A stretch of DNA of 64,000 nucleotides from Thioalkalivibrio sp. ALJ24. Lineage in GTDB: Bacteria; Pseudomonadota; Gammaproteobacteria; Ectothiorhodospirales; Ectothiorhodospiraceae. The notes under the pieces are model-generated. The model had not been told where the DNA came from and ran no database searches. It saw only the letters and a program-made list of their open reading frames with translations. Below, in pieces: positions 27,520-46,187 of the stretch; within the stretch, counting starts at the first letter, position 1; every line of letters begins with the position of its first letter. A program made the position numbers and the translations under genes. The DNA is taken from contig NZ_KB898724.1 in assembly GCF_000377785.1 (NCBI RefSeq), positions 391,931-455,930 on the forward strand, given 5' to 3'.

Positions 27520-28035
27520 ATGAAGGCCTGGATAACGGGCGGAATCGGCCTGGCACTGGTGCTGGCCGGCTGGATGGCGGTACCCGCCGCGGCCGGTGCC
27601 CAGACCGTGGGCTATGTGACCATGAACCGGATCCTCGAGGACTCGCCCCAGGCCGAACAGGCGATGCGCGAGCTGGAGGAGGAGTTCTCCCCGCGCGATT
27701 CCGAGCTGGTGGCCGAGCGCGAGGAACTGCAGCGCATGCGCGACCGTCTGGAGCGCGAGGGGGACATGATGGACCCCTCCGACCGGGCCTCGCTGGAACG
27801 CGAGTTCTCGGCGCGTTCGCGCGAGTTCCGGCGTGCTCAGGAGAGCTTCTCGGAGGACCTCAACGTGCGCCGCAACGAGGAACTGTCGCGGCTGCAGCGG
27901 CGCATCAACGATGCCATCGCGGAACTGGCGCGCGAGCGCGACATCGACGTGATCCTGACCGAGCGCAACGTGCTCTACGCCTCGGATCGCGTGGACATCA
28001 CCGACGACGTGCTGGCCGCGATGCAGAGTGACTGA
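27520..28035 (+). CDS. skp: Periplasmic OmpH/Skp family chaperone
   Basis: A 171-residue Skp/OmpH family protein that shields unfolded outer-membrane proteins on their way to BamA. A signal peptide (about residues 1-27, cleavage near AGA-QT) is followed by the beta core starting [10 protein letters not shown] and a long charged helical arm (about 50-130, rich in Glu and Arg), forming the tentacle of the trimer. GGAGGAGG precedes the ATG. Its place between bamA and lpxD supports the assignment. Confidence 0.93.
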   Translation: MKAWITGGIGLALVLAGWMAVPAAAGAQTVGYVTMNRILEDSPQAEQAMRELEEEFSPRDSELVAEREELQRMRDRLEREGDMMDPSDRASLEREFSARSREFRRAQESFSEDLNVRRNEELSRLQRRINDAIAELARERDIDVILTERNVLYASDRVDITDDVLAAMQSD

Positions 28036-29041
28036 CCCGAACGGCATCGATACCGCGACCCTCGCGCGTCTGGTCGGGGGCGAACTGGAGGGGGATCCGG
28101 GCCGCCGGATCCGCGGGCTGGCGACGCCCGAGCGGGCCTCTGAGGATCGGCTGGCGTTCGTGATGCGGGCCGATGATCCGCCACCCGGTCTGGCGCAATC
28201 ACATGCCGGGGCGCTGCTGGTGCCCGCCGATCTCCCTGGCGACAGGCTGCCGGCGACCGCCGCCTGCATCCGTGTGGCATCCGTCTATCCCGCCTACGCC
28301 CGCATCAGTCAGGCGCTGGCCGCGAACGCGCGCCGGCGCGAGGCGGGCGTGGCGGCATCGGCGAGCGTCGATCCGTCCGCGCAGGTGGATCCGGAGGCGG
28401 CCGTGGGCGCGGGGGCGGTGATCGCCGCCGGGGCCCGGGTCGGGGCGGGCGCGGTGGTGGGGGCGCGCGCGTACGTCGGCCGCGATGCCCGTATCGGGGC
28501 GCGGACCTTCCTGCACCCCGGGGCCTGCGTGCTGGATGGGGTGGTGCTGGGCGAGCGCTGCATCGTGCATGCCGGGGCGGTGCTCGGGGCCGATGGTTTC
28601 GGTTTTGCCCCGGAGGACGGGGCATGGCTCAAGATCGAGCAGGTGGGCGGGGTCCGCGTGGGCGACGACGTGGAGATCGGGGCCAATTCGACCATCGATC
28701 GGGGGGCGCTGGAGGATACCCGCCTCGGTGATGGTGTGAAGATCGACAACCTCGTTCATGTTGCCCATAACGTCGAGATTGGAGACCATACGGCGATTGC
28801 CGGGTGTGTCGGGATCGCGGGCAGCGCCCGCATTGGCCGGCACTGCGCCATCGGTGGCGGGGCAGGGATCCTCGGGCATCTGCGGATTGCCGATCACGTG
28901 ACGATCCATGCGATGACCCTGGTGACCCGCAGCATCGACCGGCCCGGGCACTACGCCTCGGGGGTGCCCCACCAGGAGGCCCGGCTGTGGAACCGGACCC
29001 TGGCCCGGCTGCGGCGCCTGGGTCGGCGCGCGCGCGACTGA
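28028..29041 (+). CDS. lpxD: UDP-3-O-acylglucosamine N-acyltransferase
   Basis: A 337-residue left-handed beta-helix acyltransferase that adds the second acyl chain in lipid A synthesis. An N-terminal uridine-binding domain (1-100) precedes hexapeptide repeats (about 110-290). The catalytic His is in the [14 protein letters not shown] segment and the substrate motif [12 protein letters not shown] is intact. The GTG start overlaps skp by eight bases. With gnnA/gnnB nearby, its natural substrate may be the 3-amino-substituted sugar. Confidence 0.95.
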   Translation: MTDPNGIDTATLARLVGGELEGDPGRRIRGLATPERASEDRLAFVMRADDPPPGLAQSHAGALLVPADLPGDRLPATAACIRVASVYPAYARISQALAANARRREAGVAASASVDPSAQVDPEAAVGAGAVIAAGARVGAGAVVGARAYVGRDARIGARTFLHPGACVLDGVVLGERCIVHAGAVLGADGFGFAPEDGAWLKIEQVGGVRVGDDVEIGANSTIDRGALEDTRLGDGVKIDNLVHVAHNVEIGDHTAIAGCVGIAGSARIGRHCAIGGGAGILGHLRIADHVTIHAMTLVTRSIDRPGHYASGVPHQEARLWNRTLARLRRLGRRARD

Positions 29042-29103
29042 AAGCAGCGGGGCATCCGAGGACGCCCGGCACAACAACAAGACAAGAACACAGGATACGC
29101 CCC

Positions 29104-29562
29104 GTGGATGCCCTCGACGTTCAGCAGATCATGCAGTACCTCCCCCATCGCTACCCGTTCCTGATGGTGGACCGAGTGGTGGAGTGCGAACCCGGCGAGC
29201 ATCTGGTGGGGCTGAAGAACGTCAGCATCAACGAGCCGTACTTTCAGGGGCATTTCCCGGTCAAGCCGGTGATGCCGGGGGTGCTGATCCTGGAGGCGCT
29301 GGCGCAGGCCACCGGGCTGCTGGCCTTCAAGACCGAGGAGGCGCGCGGCGAGAATCAGGACAAGCAGCAGCTCTACCTGTTCGTGGGCATCGACGAGGCG
29401 CGATTCCGTCGCCAGGTGGTCCCCGGCGACCAGCTGGACCTGCGGGTGGAACTGACGCGCACGGTGCGCGGGATCTGGCGTTTTGACGCCGAGGCGAAAG
29501 TCGGCGGCGAGACCTGCGCCACCGCCGAACTGATGTGTGCGGGCAAGGAAATCGAGGCGTGA
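29104..29562 (+). CDS. fabZ: 3-hydroxyacyl-ACP dehydratase FabZ
   Basis: A 152-residue hotdog-fold dehydratase of type II fatty acid synthesis acting on beta-hydroxyacyl-ACP. The motifs [13 protein letters not shown] and [20 protein letters not shown] contain the catalytic His and Glu. A GTG start at 29104 is used because a nearby ATG is out of frame; AGGA stands eight bases upstream. It sits in the standard lpxD-fabZ-lpxA order, where it competes with LpxA for hydroxyacyl-ACP. Confidence 0.96.
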   Translation: MDALDVQQIMQYLPHRYPFLMVDRVVECEPGEHLVGLKNVSINEPYFQGHFPVKPVMPGVLILEALAQATGLLAFKTEEARGENQDKQQLYLFVGIDEARFRRQVVPGDQLDLRVELTRTVRGIWRFDAEAKVGGETCATAELMCAGKEIEA

Positions 29563-30341
29563 TCGACTCGCGTGCGGACATCCATCCCAGCGCCGAGCTG
29601 GACAGCTCGGTGGAGGTCGGGCCGTTCTCGGTCATCGGCCCCAACGTGCAGATCGGCGCGGGCACCCGGGTCGGGCCGCATGTGGTGATCAACGGTCCCA
29701 CCGAGATCGGTCGCGACAACCGCATCTTCCAGTTCTCCTCGATCGGCGAGGAGCCCCAGGATACGAGCTATCGTGGGGAGCCCACCCGGCTGGTGATTGG
29801 CGACCGCAACGTGATCCGCGAATCGGTGACCCTCAGCCGGGGAACCGCCAAGGGCCTGGGCGAGACGGTGATCGGTCATGACAACCTGATCATGGCCTAT
29901 GTCCACATCGCCCACGACTGCACCATCGGCAGCGAGATCATCTTCTCCAACGCCACTTCGCTGGCGGGGCACGTGGAGATCCATGACAAGGCCACCCTGG
30001 GCGGTTTCACCTTGGTGCACCAGTTCTGCCGCGTGGGGACCTTTGCCTTCACCAGCATGGGCTCGGCCCTCAACCGCGATCTGCCGCCGTACTGCCTGGC
30101 CAGTGGCAACTACGCGCGGCTGATCGGCATCAACAAGATCGGGCTGCGCCGCAACGGGTTCAGCGACGAGGCGATCCAGGGTCTGCATCGGGTGTTTATC
30201 CGCGGCATGCGCGGGCGCGCCGGACGCGAGTCGCATCTCGACGAGATGCTCGCGGAGACCGACATCCCCGAGGTGCGTGACCTGATCCATTTCGTCCAGG
30301 GCTCGCGCCGCGGCATCCTGCGCGGCGGTCGCCAGCACTGA
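29559..30341 (+). CDS. lpxA: Lipid A first acyltransferase LpxA
   Basis: A 260-residue hexapeptide-repeat acyltransferase that transfers a 3-hydroxyacyl group from ACP to the 3-position of the UDP-sugar, the first step of lipid A synthesis. The catalytic His is in the [13 protein letters not shown] segment (about residues 117-129), and the C-terminal helical domain is complete. The GTG overlaps the fabZ stop. Because gnnA and gnnB homologues lie just downstream, it may act on UDP-GlcNAc3N (amide transfer) rather than UDP-GlcNAc. That is inference by analogy with Acidithiobacillus ferrooxidans. Confidence 0.95.
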   Translation: MIDSRADIHPSAELDSSVEVGPFSVIGPNVQIGAGTRVGPHVVINGPTEIGRDNRIFQFSSIGEEPQDTSYRGEPTRLVIGDRNVIRESVTLSRGTAKGLGETVIGHDNLIMAYVHIAHDCTIGSEIIFSNATSLAGHVEIHDKATLGGFTLVHQFCRVGTFAFTSMGSALNRDLPPYCLASGNYARLIGINKIGLRRNGFSDEAIQGLHRVFIRGMRGRAGRESHLDEMLAETDIPEVRDLIHFVQGSRRGILRGGRQH

Positions 30342-30371
30342 TCGCACGGGGCATGTGTCGGGCCCCGGCAT

Positions 30372-30394
30372 GCAGGGGCCGCCTTGCCGGCGAA
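30372..30394 (+). repeat. Degenerate REP-like palindrome
   Basis: CAGGGGCCGCC-TTGCC-GGCGAA resembles the REP-like units at 61661 and 63246 (GTAGGAGCG...GCGAA) with some mismatches. It lies in the 86-base gap between the convergent ends of lpxA and lpxB. Confidence 0.4.
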
Positions 30395-30427
30395 CCAGGG
30401 ACAAACGCGTTGACCCCGTACGGCGCG

Positions 30428-31609
30428 TCAGTCGGCGGGCAGCAGGTGTCCGTGCTCCAGCATCTCGGCGGCCGCCGCGGCCACGCGGCGATCGGCGCCG
30501 CCGTCGCCCAGTCTTTCCCGTACCCGCGACAGGCGCTCGCGCATCGCCTCCAGGCGTTGCGGTTCCCGCAGCAGGGCGTCGGCGTCGTCGGTTAGGCGTT
30601 GCGGGTTCGCGTCGTGCTGCAGGTATTCGGGGACGACCCCTTCCTCGGCGACGATGTTGACCAGCGCGATGTGCTCCAGGTGCACCAGCCGGCGGAACAC
30701 GAAATGCGACAGCGCGCCCATGCGGTAGAACACCAGCATCGGTGCGCGCAGCAGGCCGGCCTCCAGGGTGGCGGTACCGGAGGCGGTCAGCAGCAGGTCG
30801 GCACCCGCCATCACCGCGTGGGTACCGTCCTCGCCCCCGACGTAGTCCAGCGGCGGTGCGCCGCCGGGCTCTGAATCTTCGCCATGTGAGGGCGCCAGTC
30901 CGGCCAGCCGCTCGGGGGTGACCCCGGGGGCCAGACCCACCGCGAAGCGCAGATCCGGATGTCGATGGTGCAGCCGCCGCGCGATCTCCAGAAGCAGGGG
31001 CCAGTGGCGCTTGAGCTCGCCGCTGCGACTGCCCGGGAGCAGGCCGATCACCCGGGTATCGGCTGCCACGCCCAGGCGTTCGCGCAGGGGCGGTTCCGGC
31101 GCCTGCACGCGGTCGACCAGGGGGTTGCCGACATAGCGTACCGGAACGCCGGCGCGTTCATAGATCGCGGTCTCGAACGGGAACAGCACGGCCATCGCAT
31201 CCACGTGGCGGCGGATGCGCCGGATGCGACCGCTGCGCCAGGCCCAAAGCTGCGGGCTGACGTAGAACAGCACCGGGATGCCCAGGCGTTTGGCATGCGC
31301 GGCCAGGCGCAGGTTGAATTCGACGTAGTCGACCAGTACAAGCAATGCAGGGCGGGTGGTCTCGAGGTGACCGCACATGCGGCGGAACAGCCGCCGCAGC
31401 CGTGGGTAGTTCACCAGCACGTCCACCAGCCCGACCACCGCCAGTTCTTCCACGTCGATGCGGGTGTCGACGCCGGCGGCGCGCATGCGTTCGCCGCCCA
31501 TCCCGGAGAAACGCAGGTCGTCGGCATGCCCGGAGAGTTCCCGCACCAGCCCCGCGCCCAGGGCGTCGCCGGAGGTCTCCCCGGCGCAGACGACGACTTC
31601 CCGGCTCAT
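30428..31609 (-). CDS. lpxB: Lipid-A-disaccharide synthase
   Basis: A 393-residue GT19 glycosyltransferase that joins UDP-diacylglucosamine and lipid X into the lipid A disaccharide at the inner membrane. The AGETSGDALGAGLV N-terminus, YVSPQLWAWR, LLPGSRSGE and LLTASGTATLE motifs are present. It is inverted relative to lpxA, whereas lpxA-lpxB are usually co-directional. Its ATG overlaps the gnnB stop (ATGA), so gnnA-gnnB-lpxB is one operon. Confidence 0.96.
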   Translation of the reverse strand: MSREVVVCAGETSGDALGAGLVRELSGHADDLRFSGMGGERMRAAGVDTRIDVEELAVVGLVDVLVNYPRLRRLFRRMCGHLETTRPALLVLVDYVEFNLRLAAHAKRLGIPVLFYVSPQLWAWRSGRIRRIRRHVDAMAVLFPFETAIYERAGVPVRYVGNPLVDRVQAPEPPLRERLGVAADTRVIGLLPGSRSGELKRHWPLLLEIARRLHHRHPDLRFAVGLAPGVTPERLAGLAPSHGEDSEPGGAPPLDYVGGEDGTHAVMAGADLLLTASGTATLEAGLLRAPMLVFYRMGALSHFVFRRLVHLEHIALVNIVAEEGVVPEYLQHDANPQRLTDDADALLREPQRLEAMRERLSRVRERLGDGGADRRVAAAAAEMLEHGHLLPAD

Positions 31610-32703
31610 GCCAGGGTGCGGCGGATCCGTTCGACGATGCGATCGACCTGGGCGTCTTCCAGCTCGGGGAAAATCGGCAGGGACAGGCAGCGCGCGGCCA
31701 CTGATTCGGTCACCGGCAGCGATTCGGGTTCGCCATCGGGCTCGGCAAAGGCCTTCTGCTGGTGCAACGGCACCGGGTAGTAGATCGCGTTGGCGATGCC
31801 GTCCTCGGTGAGCGCGCTCATCAGCGCCTCGCGGTGGTCGGTCAGCAGGGTGTACTGGTGATACACGTGCACGCCGATCCCGTCCTCGTGCGGGGTCTCC
31901 ACAGGCAGACCTTTCAGGCCCTCGCTGTAGCGCGCGGCCACGCGCCGGCGCTCGGCGTTGTAGTGGTCGATGTGCGGCAGCTTGCAGCGCAGGATCGCGG
32001 CCTGCATCTCGTCCAGGCGCGAGTTGTAGCCGATCTCGTCGTGGTAATAGCGGACGCTGGAGCCGTGGTTGCGCAGGCGGCGCAGGGCCTCGGCCGAGGA
32101 CGGACAGGAGGTGGTCACCAGCCCGCCGTCGCCAAAGGCGCCGAGGTTCTTGCTGGGGAAGAAGCTGAACGCCCCGAATGCGGTAGTGGAGCCGGTCTGT
32201 GCGCCGTCGATGCTCGCGCCGAAGGACTGGGCGCAGTCCTCGATGACCAGCAGCTTGTGGCGCTCCGCGATCTCGCGGATGCGCGGCAGATTGGCCGGCT
32301 GGCCGAACAGGTGCACCGGCAGCACGGCACGGGTGCGCGGGCTGATCGCCGCCTCGATCTGCTCCGGGTCCAGATTGAAGGTCCGCGGCTCGATGTCCAC
32401 GAACACCGGCTCGGCGCCGAGGTAGCGGATGGCCTCGGCGGTGGCGATGAAGGTGAACGGCGTGGTGATGATCTCGTCACCGGGTCCGACGCCCGCGGCG
32501 TGCAGAGCCAGCTGCAGGGCGTCGGTGCCGGAGGCGCAGGTGATGGCGTGTTCCACGCCGAGGTAGTCGGCCAGCTCCTCTTCCAGCGCCTGGACATTGG
32601 GTCCGAGGATGAAACGGGCGCCCTGCAGGACTTCCTGCAGGGCGGCATCGATCTCGGTACGCAGCGACTGGTACTGCCGCTGCAGGTCGACCATGGGGAT
32701 CAC
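31606..32703 (-). CDS. gnnB: GnnB-like UDP-sugar 3-aminotransferase (DegT family)
   Basis: A 365-residue PLP-dependent aminotransferase of the DegT/DnrJ/EryC1 family. PLP-binding residues are visible: Lys185 in FFPSKNLG, Asp156 and Gln159 in EDCAQSFGA, and the ASGTDAL phosphate loop (57-63). Clustering with a GnnA-like dehydrogenase and lpxB matches the GnnA/GnnB pair of Acidithiobacillus, which converts UDP-GlcNAc to UDP-GlcNAc3N. The GTG start at 32703 overlaps the gnnA stop and has AGGAG seven bases upstream; ATG at 32694 is too far from it. Other DegT sugar transaminases have similar sequences, so the substrate rests on context. Confidence 0.8.
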   Translation of the reverse strand: MIPMVDLQRQYQSLRTEIDAALQEVLQGARFILGPNVQALEEELADYLGVEHAITCASGTDALQLALHAAGVGPGDEIITTPFTFIATAEAIRYLGAEPVFVDIEPRTFNLDPEQIEAAISPRTRAVLPVHLFGQPANLPRIREIAERHKLLVIEDCAQSFGASIDGAQTGSTTAFGAFSFFPSKNLGAFGDGGLVTTSCPSSAEALRRLRNHGSSVRYYHDEIGYNSRLDEMQAAILRCKLPHIDHYNAERRRVAARYSEGLKGLPVETPHEDGIGVHVYHQYTLLTDHREALMSALTEDGIANAIYYPVPLHQQKAFAEPDGEPESLPVTESVAARCLSLPIFPELEDAQVDRIVERIRRTLA

Positions 32704-33710
32704 GGGCGGGCTCCTGTTGCCGGTTCGAGAGAAGTGTGCGGGCCATCCGCGCGGCCCATCACGTTGAGGTTGGCCTGCACCAGCTCGGTGATGCGGCTGG
32801 CGGTCTCCAGCGCACGCTGACCGGCGCGGCCGCTGACCAGCACCGGGGCGTCGCCGCGCGCGGCGGCCACGAACGCGCGGATCTCTGCGAGCAGCGCGTC
32901 GGCCTCTTCGAACACGCGTTCGTCGCGGTGGATGTCGGGGGCGCCGGTCTCGGGATCGACATCGCCGAGGCGGTTGAACGACAGGATGCGGTTCTGGAAA
33001 TCCACCGACGCGTAGGCATGCGACTGGAAGATGCGCATCCGCCGCTCGGACTTGGTGCTGATGCGGCTGGAGGTGACGTTGGCCACGCAGCCGTCCTCGA
33101 ATTCCAGGCGCGCATTGGCGATGTCGATGTCGCCGGTCAGGACCCGGGCCCCGGAGGCGCGGATCTCGGCCAGCGGCGAATCCACCAGGGCGAGGATGAT
33201 GTCGATGTCGTGGATCATCAGGTCCAGCACCACCGAGACGTCGGTCGCGCGCGGCTTGTACGGCGCCAGCCGGTGCGACTCGATGAAGCGCGGGTGCAGC
33301 GGATTCTCGGTCAGCTGGCGCAGGGCGGCGTTGAAGCGTTCCAGATGCCCGACCTGCAGCACCACCCCGCGTTCCTCGGCCAGCCGATTGAGGGCCTCGG
33401 CCTCGTCCAGCGTCGCGGTGATCGGCTTTTCCACCAGCACGTGGCAGCCGGCGTCGAGGAAATCGCGGGCGATCGCGTAGTGCAGGGTGGTGGGCGCGGC
33501 GATGGAGACCGCGTCCACCCGGCCGATCAGCGCGCGGTGGTCGGTCTCGGCCGCACAGCCGTGTTCGTCGGCGATCCGGCGGGCGGTGTCGGGGTCGGCA
33601 TCGGCCACCGCCACCAGCTCGGTATCCGGGAGGGCGGCGTATTTGGCCGCATGCCAGCGGCCGAGATGGCCGACACCGACGGCGGCGCAACGCAGGGGAT
33701 TCTGGGACAT
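32700..33710 (-). CDS. gnnA: GnnA-like UDP-GlcNAc 3-dehydrogenase (Gfo/Idh/MocA)
   Basis: A 336-residue NAD-dependent oxidoreductase. The Rossmann motif GVGHLG is at residues 12-17 and the family Lys at EKP (Lys95). The VGHLERFNAA motif is typical of the GnnA group. In the known pathway GnnA oxidises C3 of UDP-GlcNAc and GnnB transaminates the 3-keto sugar, giving UDP-GlcNAc3N for lipid A with amide-linked acyl chains. It leads the gnnA-gnnB-lpxB operon and is divergent from rnhB. Biochemical identity is inferred from motif and gene order. Confidence 0.8.
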   Translation of the reverse strand: MSQNPLRCAAVGVGHLGRWHAAKYAALPDTELVAVADADPDTARRIADEHGCAAETDHRALIGRVDAVSIAAPTTLHYAIARDFLDAGCHVLVEKPITATLDEAEALNRLAEERGVVLQVGHLERFNAALRQLTENPLHPRFIESHRLAPYKPRATDVSVVLDLMIHDIDIILALVDSPLAEIRASGARVLTGDIDIANARLEFEDGCVANVTSSRISTKSERRMRIFQSHAYASVDFQNRILSFNRLGDVDPETGAPDIHRDERVFEEADALLAEIRAFVAAARGDAPVLVSGRAGQRALETASRITELVQANLNVMGRADGPHTSLEPATGARP

Positions 33711-33831
33711 GTTGGGATGCTCGGTCCGGAGGGGGCTATGCTAGGATTTCTGCGCCATTGTAACGGATCCCCCGGATGGCGTGCGGCGCGCGGCCGGACG
33801 GGGATCGCACGCGGAAAGCGGGAGCGGCTGG

Positions 33832-34451
33832 ATGAGCGGGAATGCAGGCGGGGCGCAGTGGGTCGCGGGGGTCGACGAAGTGGGTCGCGGACCGCTGGCC
33901 GGGCCGGTGGTGGCCGCGGCCGTCATCCTGCCGCAGGAGTTCGACGCCCCGGGCCTGACGGATTCGAAAAAACTAACCGCGCGCCGGCGCGAGGCCCTGG
34001 ACGAGCAGATCCGCGACGGTGCCCTGGCGTGGGCCCTGGGGCGTGCCGAGGCCGCCGAGATCGACCGCCTGAACATCCACCGCGCGACACTGCTGGCGAT
34101 GCAGCGGGCGGTGCAGGCCCTGGATCCGGCCCCGACGCACCTGCTGGTGGACGGACGCTTCACACCGGAGGGCCCGTGGACCGCGGAGGCACGGGTGGGC
34201 GGTGATGGCAGCGTCGCCGCGATCAGTGCCGCCTCAGTGATCGCCAAGGTGGCGCGGGATCGGGAGCTGCGCGCGCTGCACGAGCAGTGGCCGGCATACG
34301 GCTTCGACCGCCATGCCGGTTACCCGACCGCCGCGCACCGTGCGGCCCTGGAACGCCACGGTCCGTGTCCCGCGCATCGTCGCAGCTTTGGCCCGGTGGC
34401 GCGCGCACTGGCGTCTGCCGAGGAACCGACCGCGGAAGAACGGGGGCACGC

Positions 34452-34455
<4 letters not shown>
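33832..34455 (+). CDS. rnhB: Ribonuclease HII
   Basis: A 207-residue nuclease that nicks RNA-DNA hybrids and single misinserted ribonucleotides. The motif [13 protein letters not shown] holds catalytic Asp15 and Glu16; a further conserved Asp lies in LLVDGRF and the [12 protein letters not shown] helix is present. The ATG at 33832 has GGGAG at seven bases. It overlaps dnaE (GTGA), preserving the rnhB-dnaE pairing of E. coli although lpxB has been inverted away. Confidence 0.96.
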
Positions 34456-38045
<3,590 letters not shown>

Positions 38046-38130
38046 CCGGCCGTGCCCGTTGGTGTAAAGCGGCAGGGCTGTCAATTCGTTACACTCGCGA
38101 CCCGAATCCGCGACTGACTGGAAACCTTGC

Positions 38131-39070
38131 ATGAACCCGGAATTTCTCGACTTCGAACAGCCGATCGCCGAGCTGGAGGCCCGCATCCGCGACCTGCAGT
38201 ACGTGGGGGATGACACCGAGGTCAATATTCAGGAAGAGGTCCAGCGACTGCAGGACAAGTGCCAGTCACTGACCGAGAGCATCTTCTCCAAGCTCACGCC
38301 GTGGCAGATCGCCCAGCTGTCGCGCCACCCGCGGCGCCCGTACCTGCAGGACTACATCCCGGCCCTGTTCGAGGAGTTCGAGGAGCTGCACGGCGATCGC
38401 GCCTATGCCGACGACCCCGCGATCGTCGGCGGCATCGCCCGCTTCGACGGGCGGCCGGTGATGATCATCGGCCACCAGAAGGGGCGCCAGACCCGCGAAA
38501 AGGTGCACCGCAATTTCGGCATGCCGCGCCCGGAGGGCTATCGCAAGGCCCTGCGCCTGATGGAGATGGCCGAGCGCTTCCGCATGCCGGTTTTCACCTT
38601 CATCGACACCCCGGGTGCCTATCCCGGCGTGGGGGCCGAGGAGCGCGGCCAGAGCGAGGCGATCGCGCGCAACCTGCGGGTGATGGCGCGGCTGGACACC
38701 CCGATCATCGCCACGGTGATCGGCGAGGGCGGTTCCGGCGGCGCGCTGGCGATCGGCGTGGGCGACGCGACCCTGATGCTGCAGTACTCGACCTACTCGG
38801 TGATCTCCCCGGAGGGCTGTGCCTCCATCCTGTGGAAGAGCGCGGAGAAGGCCGCCGACGCCGCCGAGGCCCTGGGCATCACTTCCGGGCGCCTGAAGGA
38901 GCTGGGCCTGATCGACCGCGTGATCGAGGAGCCGTCGGGCGGGGCCCATCGCGACCCGGAAACCATGGCCGAACATCTGCGCACGGCACTGACCGAGACC
39001 CTGGGCGGCCTGGAACGGCTGGACCCGGGCAAGCGCCTGGAACGGCGCTACCGCCGGCTGATGGACTACG

Positions 39071-39096
<26 letters not shown>
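38131..39096 (+). CDS. accA: Acetyl-CoA carboxylase carboxyltransferase alpha
   Basis: A 321-residue alpha subunit of the carboxyltransferase that moves CO2 from carboxybiotin to acetyl-CoA, giving malonyl-CoA for fatty acid synthesis. Characteristic segments are [12 protein letters not shown] near the start, [37 protein letters not shown] and [18 protein letters not shown]. The zinc-bearing beta subunit (accD) is elsewhere. It follows dnaE after 85 bases, as in E. coli, and overlaps tilS by 26 bases. Confidence 0.97.
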
Positions 39097-42299
<3,203 letters not shown>

Positions 42300-42308
42300 G
42301 GAGGCGGT

Positions 42309-44490
<2,182 letters not shown>

Positions 44491-44531
44491 GCGCGGCGGC
44501 AGCCGGCTTGTCCCGGCGGGAGGCCTGAGCG

Positions 44532-44954
44532 ATGCGCTGGCTGCTGCCCGGCGGCCTGCTGGCGCTGGTCCTGGCGCTGCAATGGCCGCTGTGGTTCGGC
44601 GAGGGTGGCTGGCTTGATGTGCGCGAGATGCGCGCGGAGATGGCCCGGCAGGAAGCGGAGAATGAACGGCTGCTCCAGCGCAATGAGGCGCTGCAGGCCG
44701 AGGTTCGTGATCTGCAGGAGGGTCTGGCTGCGGTGGAGGAGCGCGCGCGGCGGGATCTGGGCATGATCCGCGAGGACGAGACCTTTTTCTTCATTGTGGA
44801 CGAGGACGACGAGGTGCCGGACGATCTGCCGGAGCTGATTCCCGAATCGGAACCTGCGGAGGACGCAGCCGACCCCGAGGCGGATTCGGGCGCCCTGGCC
44901 CCCGAGCTGGACGAACAAGACGCAGCGAGCGAGGAGGACCCGTTCGATGAGTGA
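44532..44954 (+). CDS. ftsB: Cell division protein FtsB with acidic tail
   Basis: A 140-residue bitopic divisome protein that pairs with FtsL and FtsQ to activate septal peptidoglycan synthesis. One TM helix (about residues 4-22) is followed by a periplasmic coiled coil (about 30-75) and the conserved ARRDLGMIREDETFF segment. Usual FtsB proteins have about 90-110 residues; here some 45 extra residues, more than half Asp, Glu or Pro, form an acidic tail. It overlaps ispD by eight bases, the standard ftsB-ispD-ispF order. Confidence 0.92.
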   Translation: MRWLLPGGLLALVLALQWPLWFGEGGWLDVREMRAEMARQEAENERLLQRNEALQAEVRDLQEGLAAVEERARRDLGMIREDETFFFIVDEDDEVPDDLPELIPESEPAEDAADPEADSGALAPELDEQDAASEEDPFDE

Positions 44955-45687
44955 AGCCGGCGCCCCCGAAGATTCGGGCGTCTTCTGGGCGCTGATCCCG
45001 GCGGCCGGGATCGGCCGCCGTATGGGCACCGACCGTCCCAAGCAGTTCCTCACCCTGGGCCCGCGCAGCGTACTGGCCCATACCCTGTCGATATTCCTCG
45101 AACACCCGCGCATCCGTGGCGTGATCCTGGTGCTGGGGCCGGACGTGGACCCCGACGCCCTGGATCTGCCGCTGGCCGGCGGCCGCCTGTTTCGCGTGGC
45201 CGGCGGCGAGGAACGCGCCGATTCGGTGCAGAACGGCCTGGATTTCCTGCACGAGCGAGCCGCTCCCGAAGACTGGGTGCTGGTGCACGATGCCGCGCGC
45301 CCCTGTCTGCCGCCGGATGACCTCGATCGCATGCTGCGCGAACTGCGGGAGGATCCGGTGGGCGGGATCCTGGGCGCACCCGTGAGCGACACCATCAAGT
45401 GGGCGGATGGCGAACAGCGGGTGGAGTCCACCCTGGATCGCGAGCGCGTCTGGCGCGCCCTGACCCCGCAGATGTTTCGTCTGGGCACCCTGAGCGACGC
45501 CAACACGCGGGCACGCGCGGCCGGGCACGCGGTCACCGACGAGGCCAGCGCGATCGAATGGGCGGGGCTGCGCCCCCGGCTGATCGAAGGCTCGCCCATG
45601 AACATCAAGATCACCCGCGCCGAAGACCTCGAACTCGCCCGTCTATACTTGCTGGAACAGGGACGACTCGACGGGGGGTACCGGTGA
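44947..45687 (+). CDS. ispD: MEP cytidylyltransferase IspD
   Basis: A 246-residue enzyme of the MEP pathway that transfers CMP from CTP to methylerythritol 4-phosphate. The nucleotide-binding start [20 protein letters not shown], the [10 protein letters not shown] motif and [11 protein letters not shown] with the final [12 protein letters not shown] are all present. It overlaps ftsB by eight bases and ispF by one to four bases. Confidence 0.96.
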   Translation: MSEAGAPEDSGVFWALIPAAGIGRRMGTDRPKQFLTLGPRSVLAHTLSIFLEHPRIRGVILVLGPDVDPDALDLPLAGGRLFRVAGGEERADSVQNGLDFLHERAAPEDWVLVHDAARPCLPPDDLDRMLRELREDPVGGILGAPVSDTIKWADGEQRVESTLDRERVWRALTPQMFRLGTLSDANTRARAAGHAVTDEASAIEWAGLRPRLIEGSPMNIKITRAEDLELARLYLLEQGRLDGGYR

Positions 45688-46187
45688 TGGCGGCGATGCG
45701 GGTAGGTCAGGGATTCGATGTCCATGCCTTCGAGGCCGGAGACCATGTGGTGGTCGGCGGCGTGCGGATCCCGTTCGATTACGGGATCCGTGCCCATTCC
45801 GACGGCGACGTGCTGCTGCACGCCCTGTGCGACGCGCTGCTGGGGGCGGCCGGCCTGGGTGACATCGGCCGCCACTTTCCCGACAGCGACCCGCAGTTTT
45901 CCGGCGCCGACAGCCGCGAGCTGCTGGAGGAGACCCTGCGGCGGGTGCGCGAGGCGGGCTGGGTGCCGGTCAACGTCGACGCCACCATCATCGCCCAGCG
46001 CCCGCGCATGGGGCCGCATGTCGAACACATGTGCGCCAATATCGCCGCGGATACCGGGTTGCCGGGAGACGCGGTGAACGTGAAGGCGACCACTACGGAA
46101 CGCCTCGGCTATACCGGCCGCGAGGAGGGCATCGCCGCGCAGGCGGTGGTGCTGCTGCAGCCGCCGGGGGACGGCGAGGCCGCATGA
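45687..46187 (+). CDS. ispF: MEcPP synthase IspF
   Basis: A 166-residue trimeric zinc enzyme that cyclises CDP-methylerythritol 2-phosphate to MEcPP. Zinc ligands are in GQGFDVHAF (Asp11, His13) with the later conserved His in [23 protein letters not shown] and [22 protein letters not shown] are diagnostic. The ATG at 45687 is chosen; a GTG three bases earlier overlaps the ispD stop and is an alternative. Its stop overlaps the next gene (ATGA). Confidence 0.96.
   Translation: MAAMRVGQGFDVHAFEAGDHVVVGGVRIPFDYGIRAHSDGDVLLHALCDALLGAAGLGDIGRHFPDSDPQFSGADSRELLEETLRRVREAGWVPVNVDATIIAQRPRMGPHVEHMCANIAADTGLPGDAVNVKATTTERLGYTGREEGIAAQAVVLLQPPGDGEAA

Noticed and set aside
38059..38095. A promoter for accA (TTGGTG and TACACT)
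   Set aside because: The two boxes are 25 bases apart, too far for a sigma-70 promoter, and no better -35 is present at 16-18 bases.
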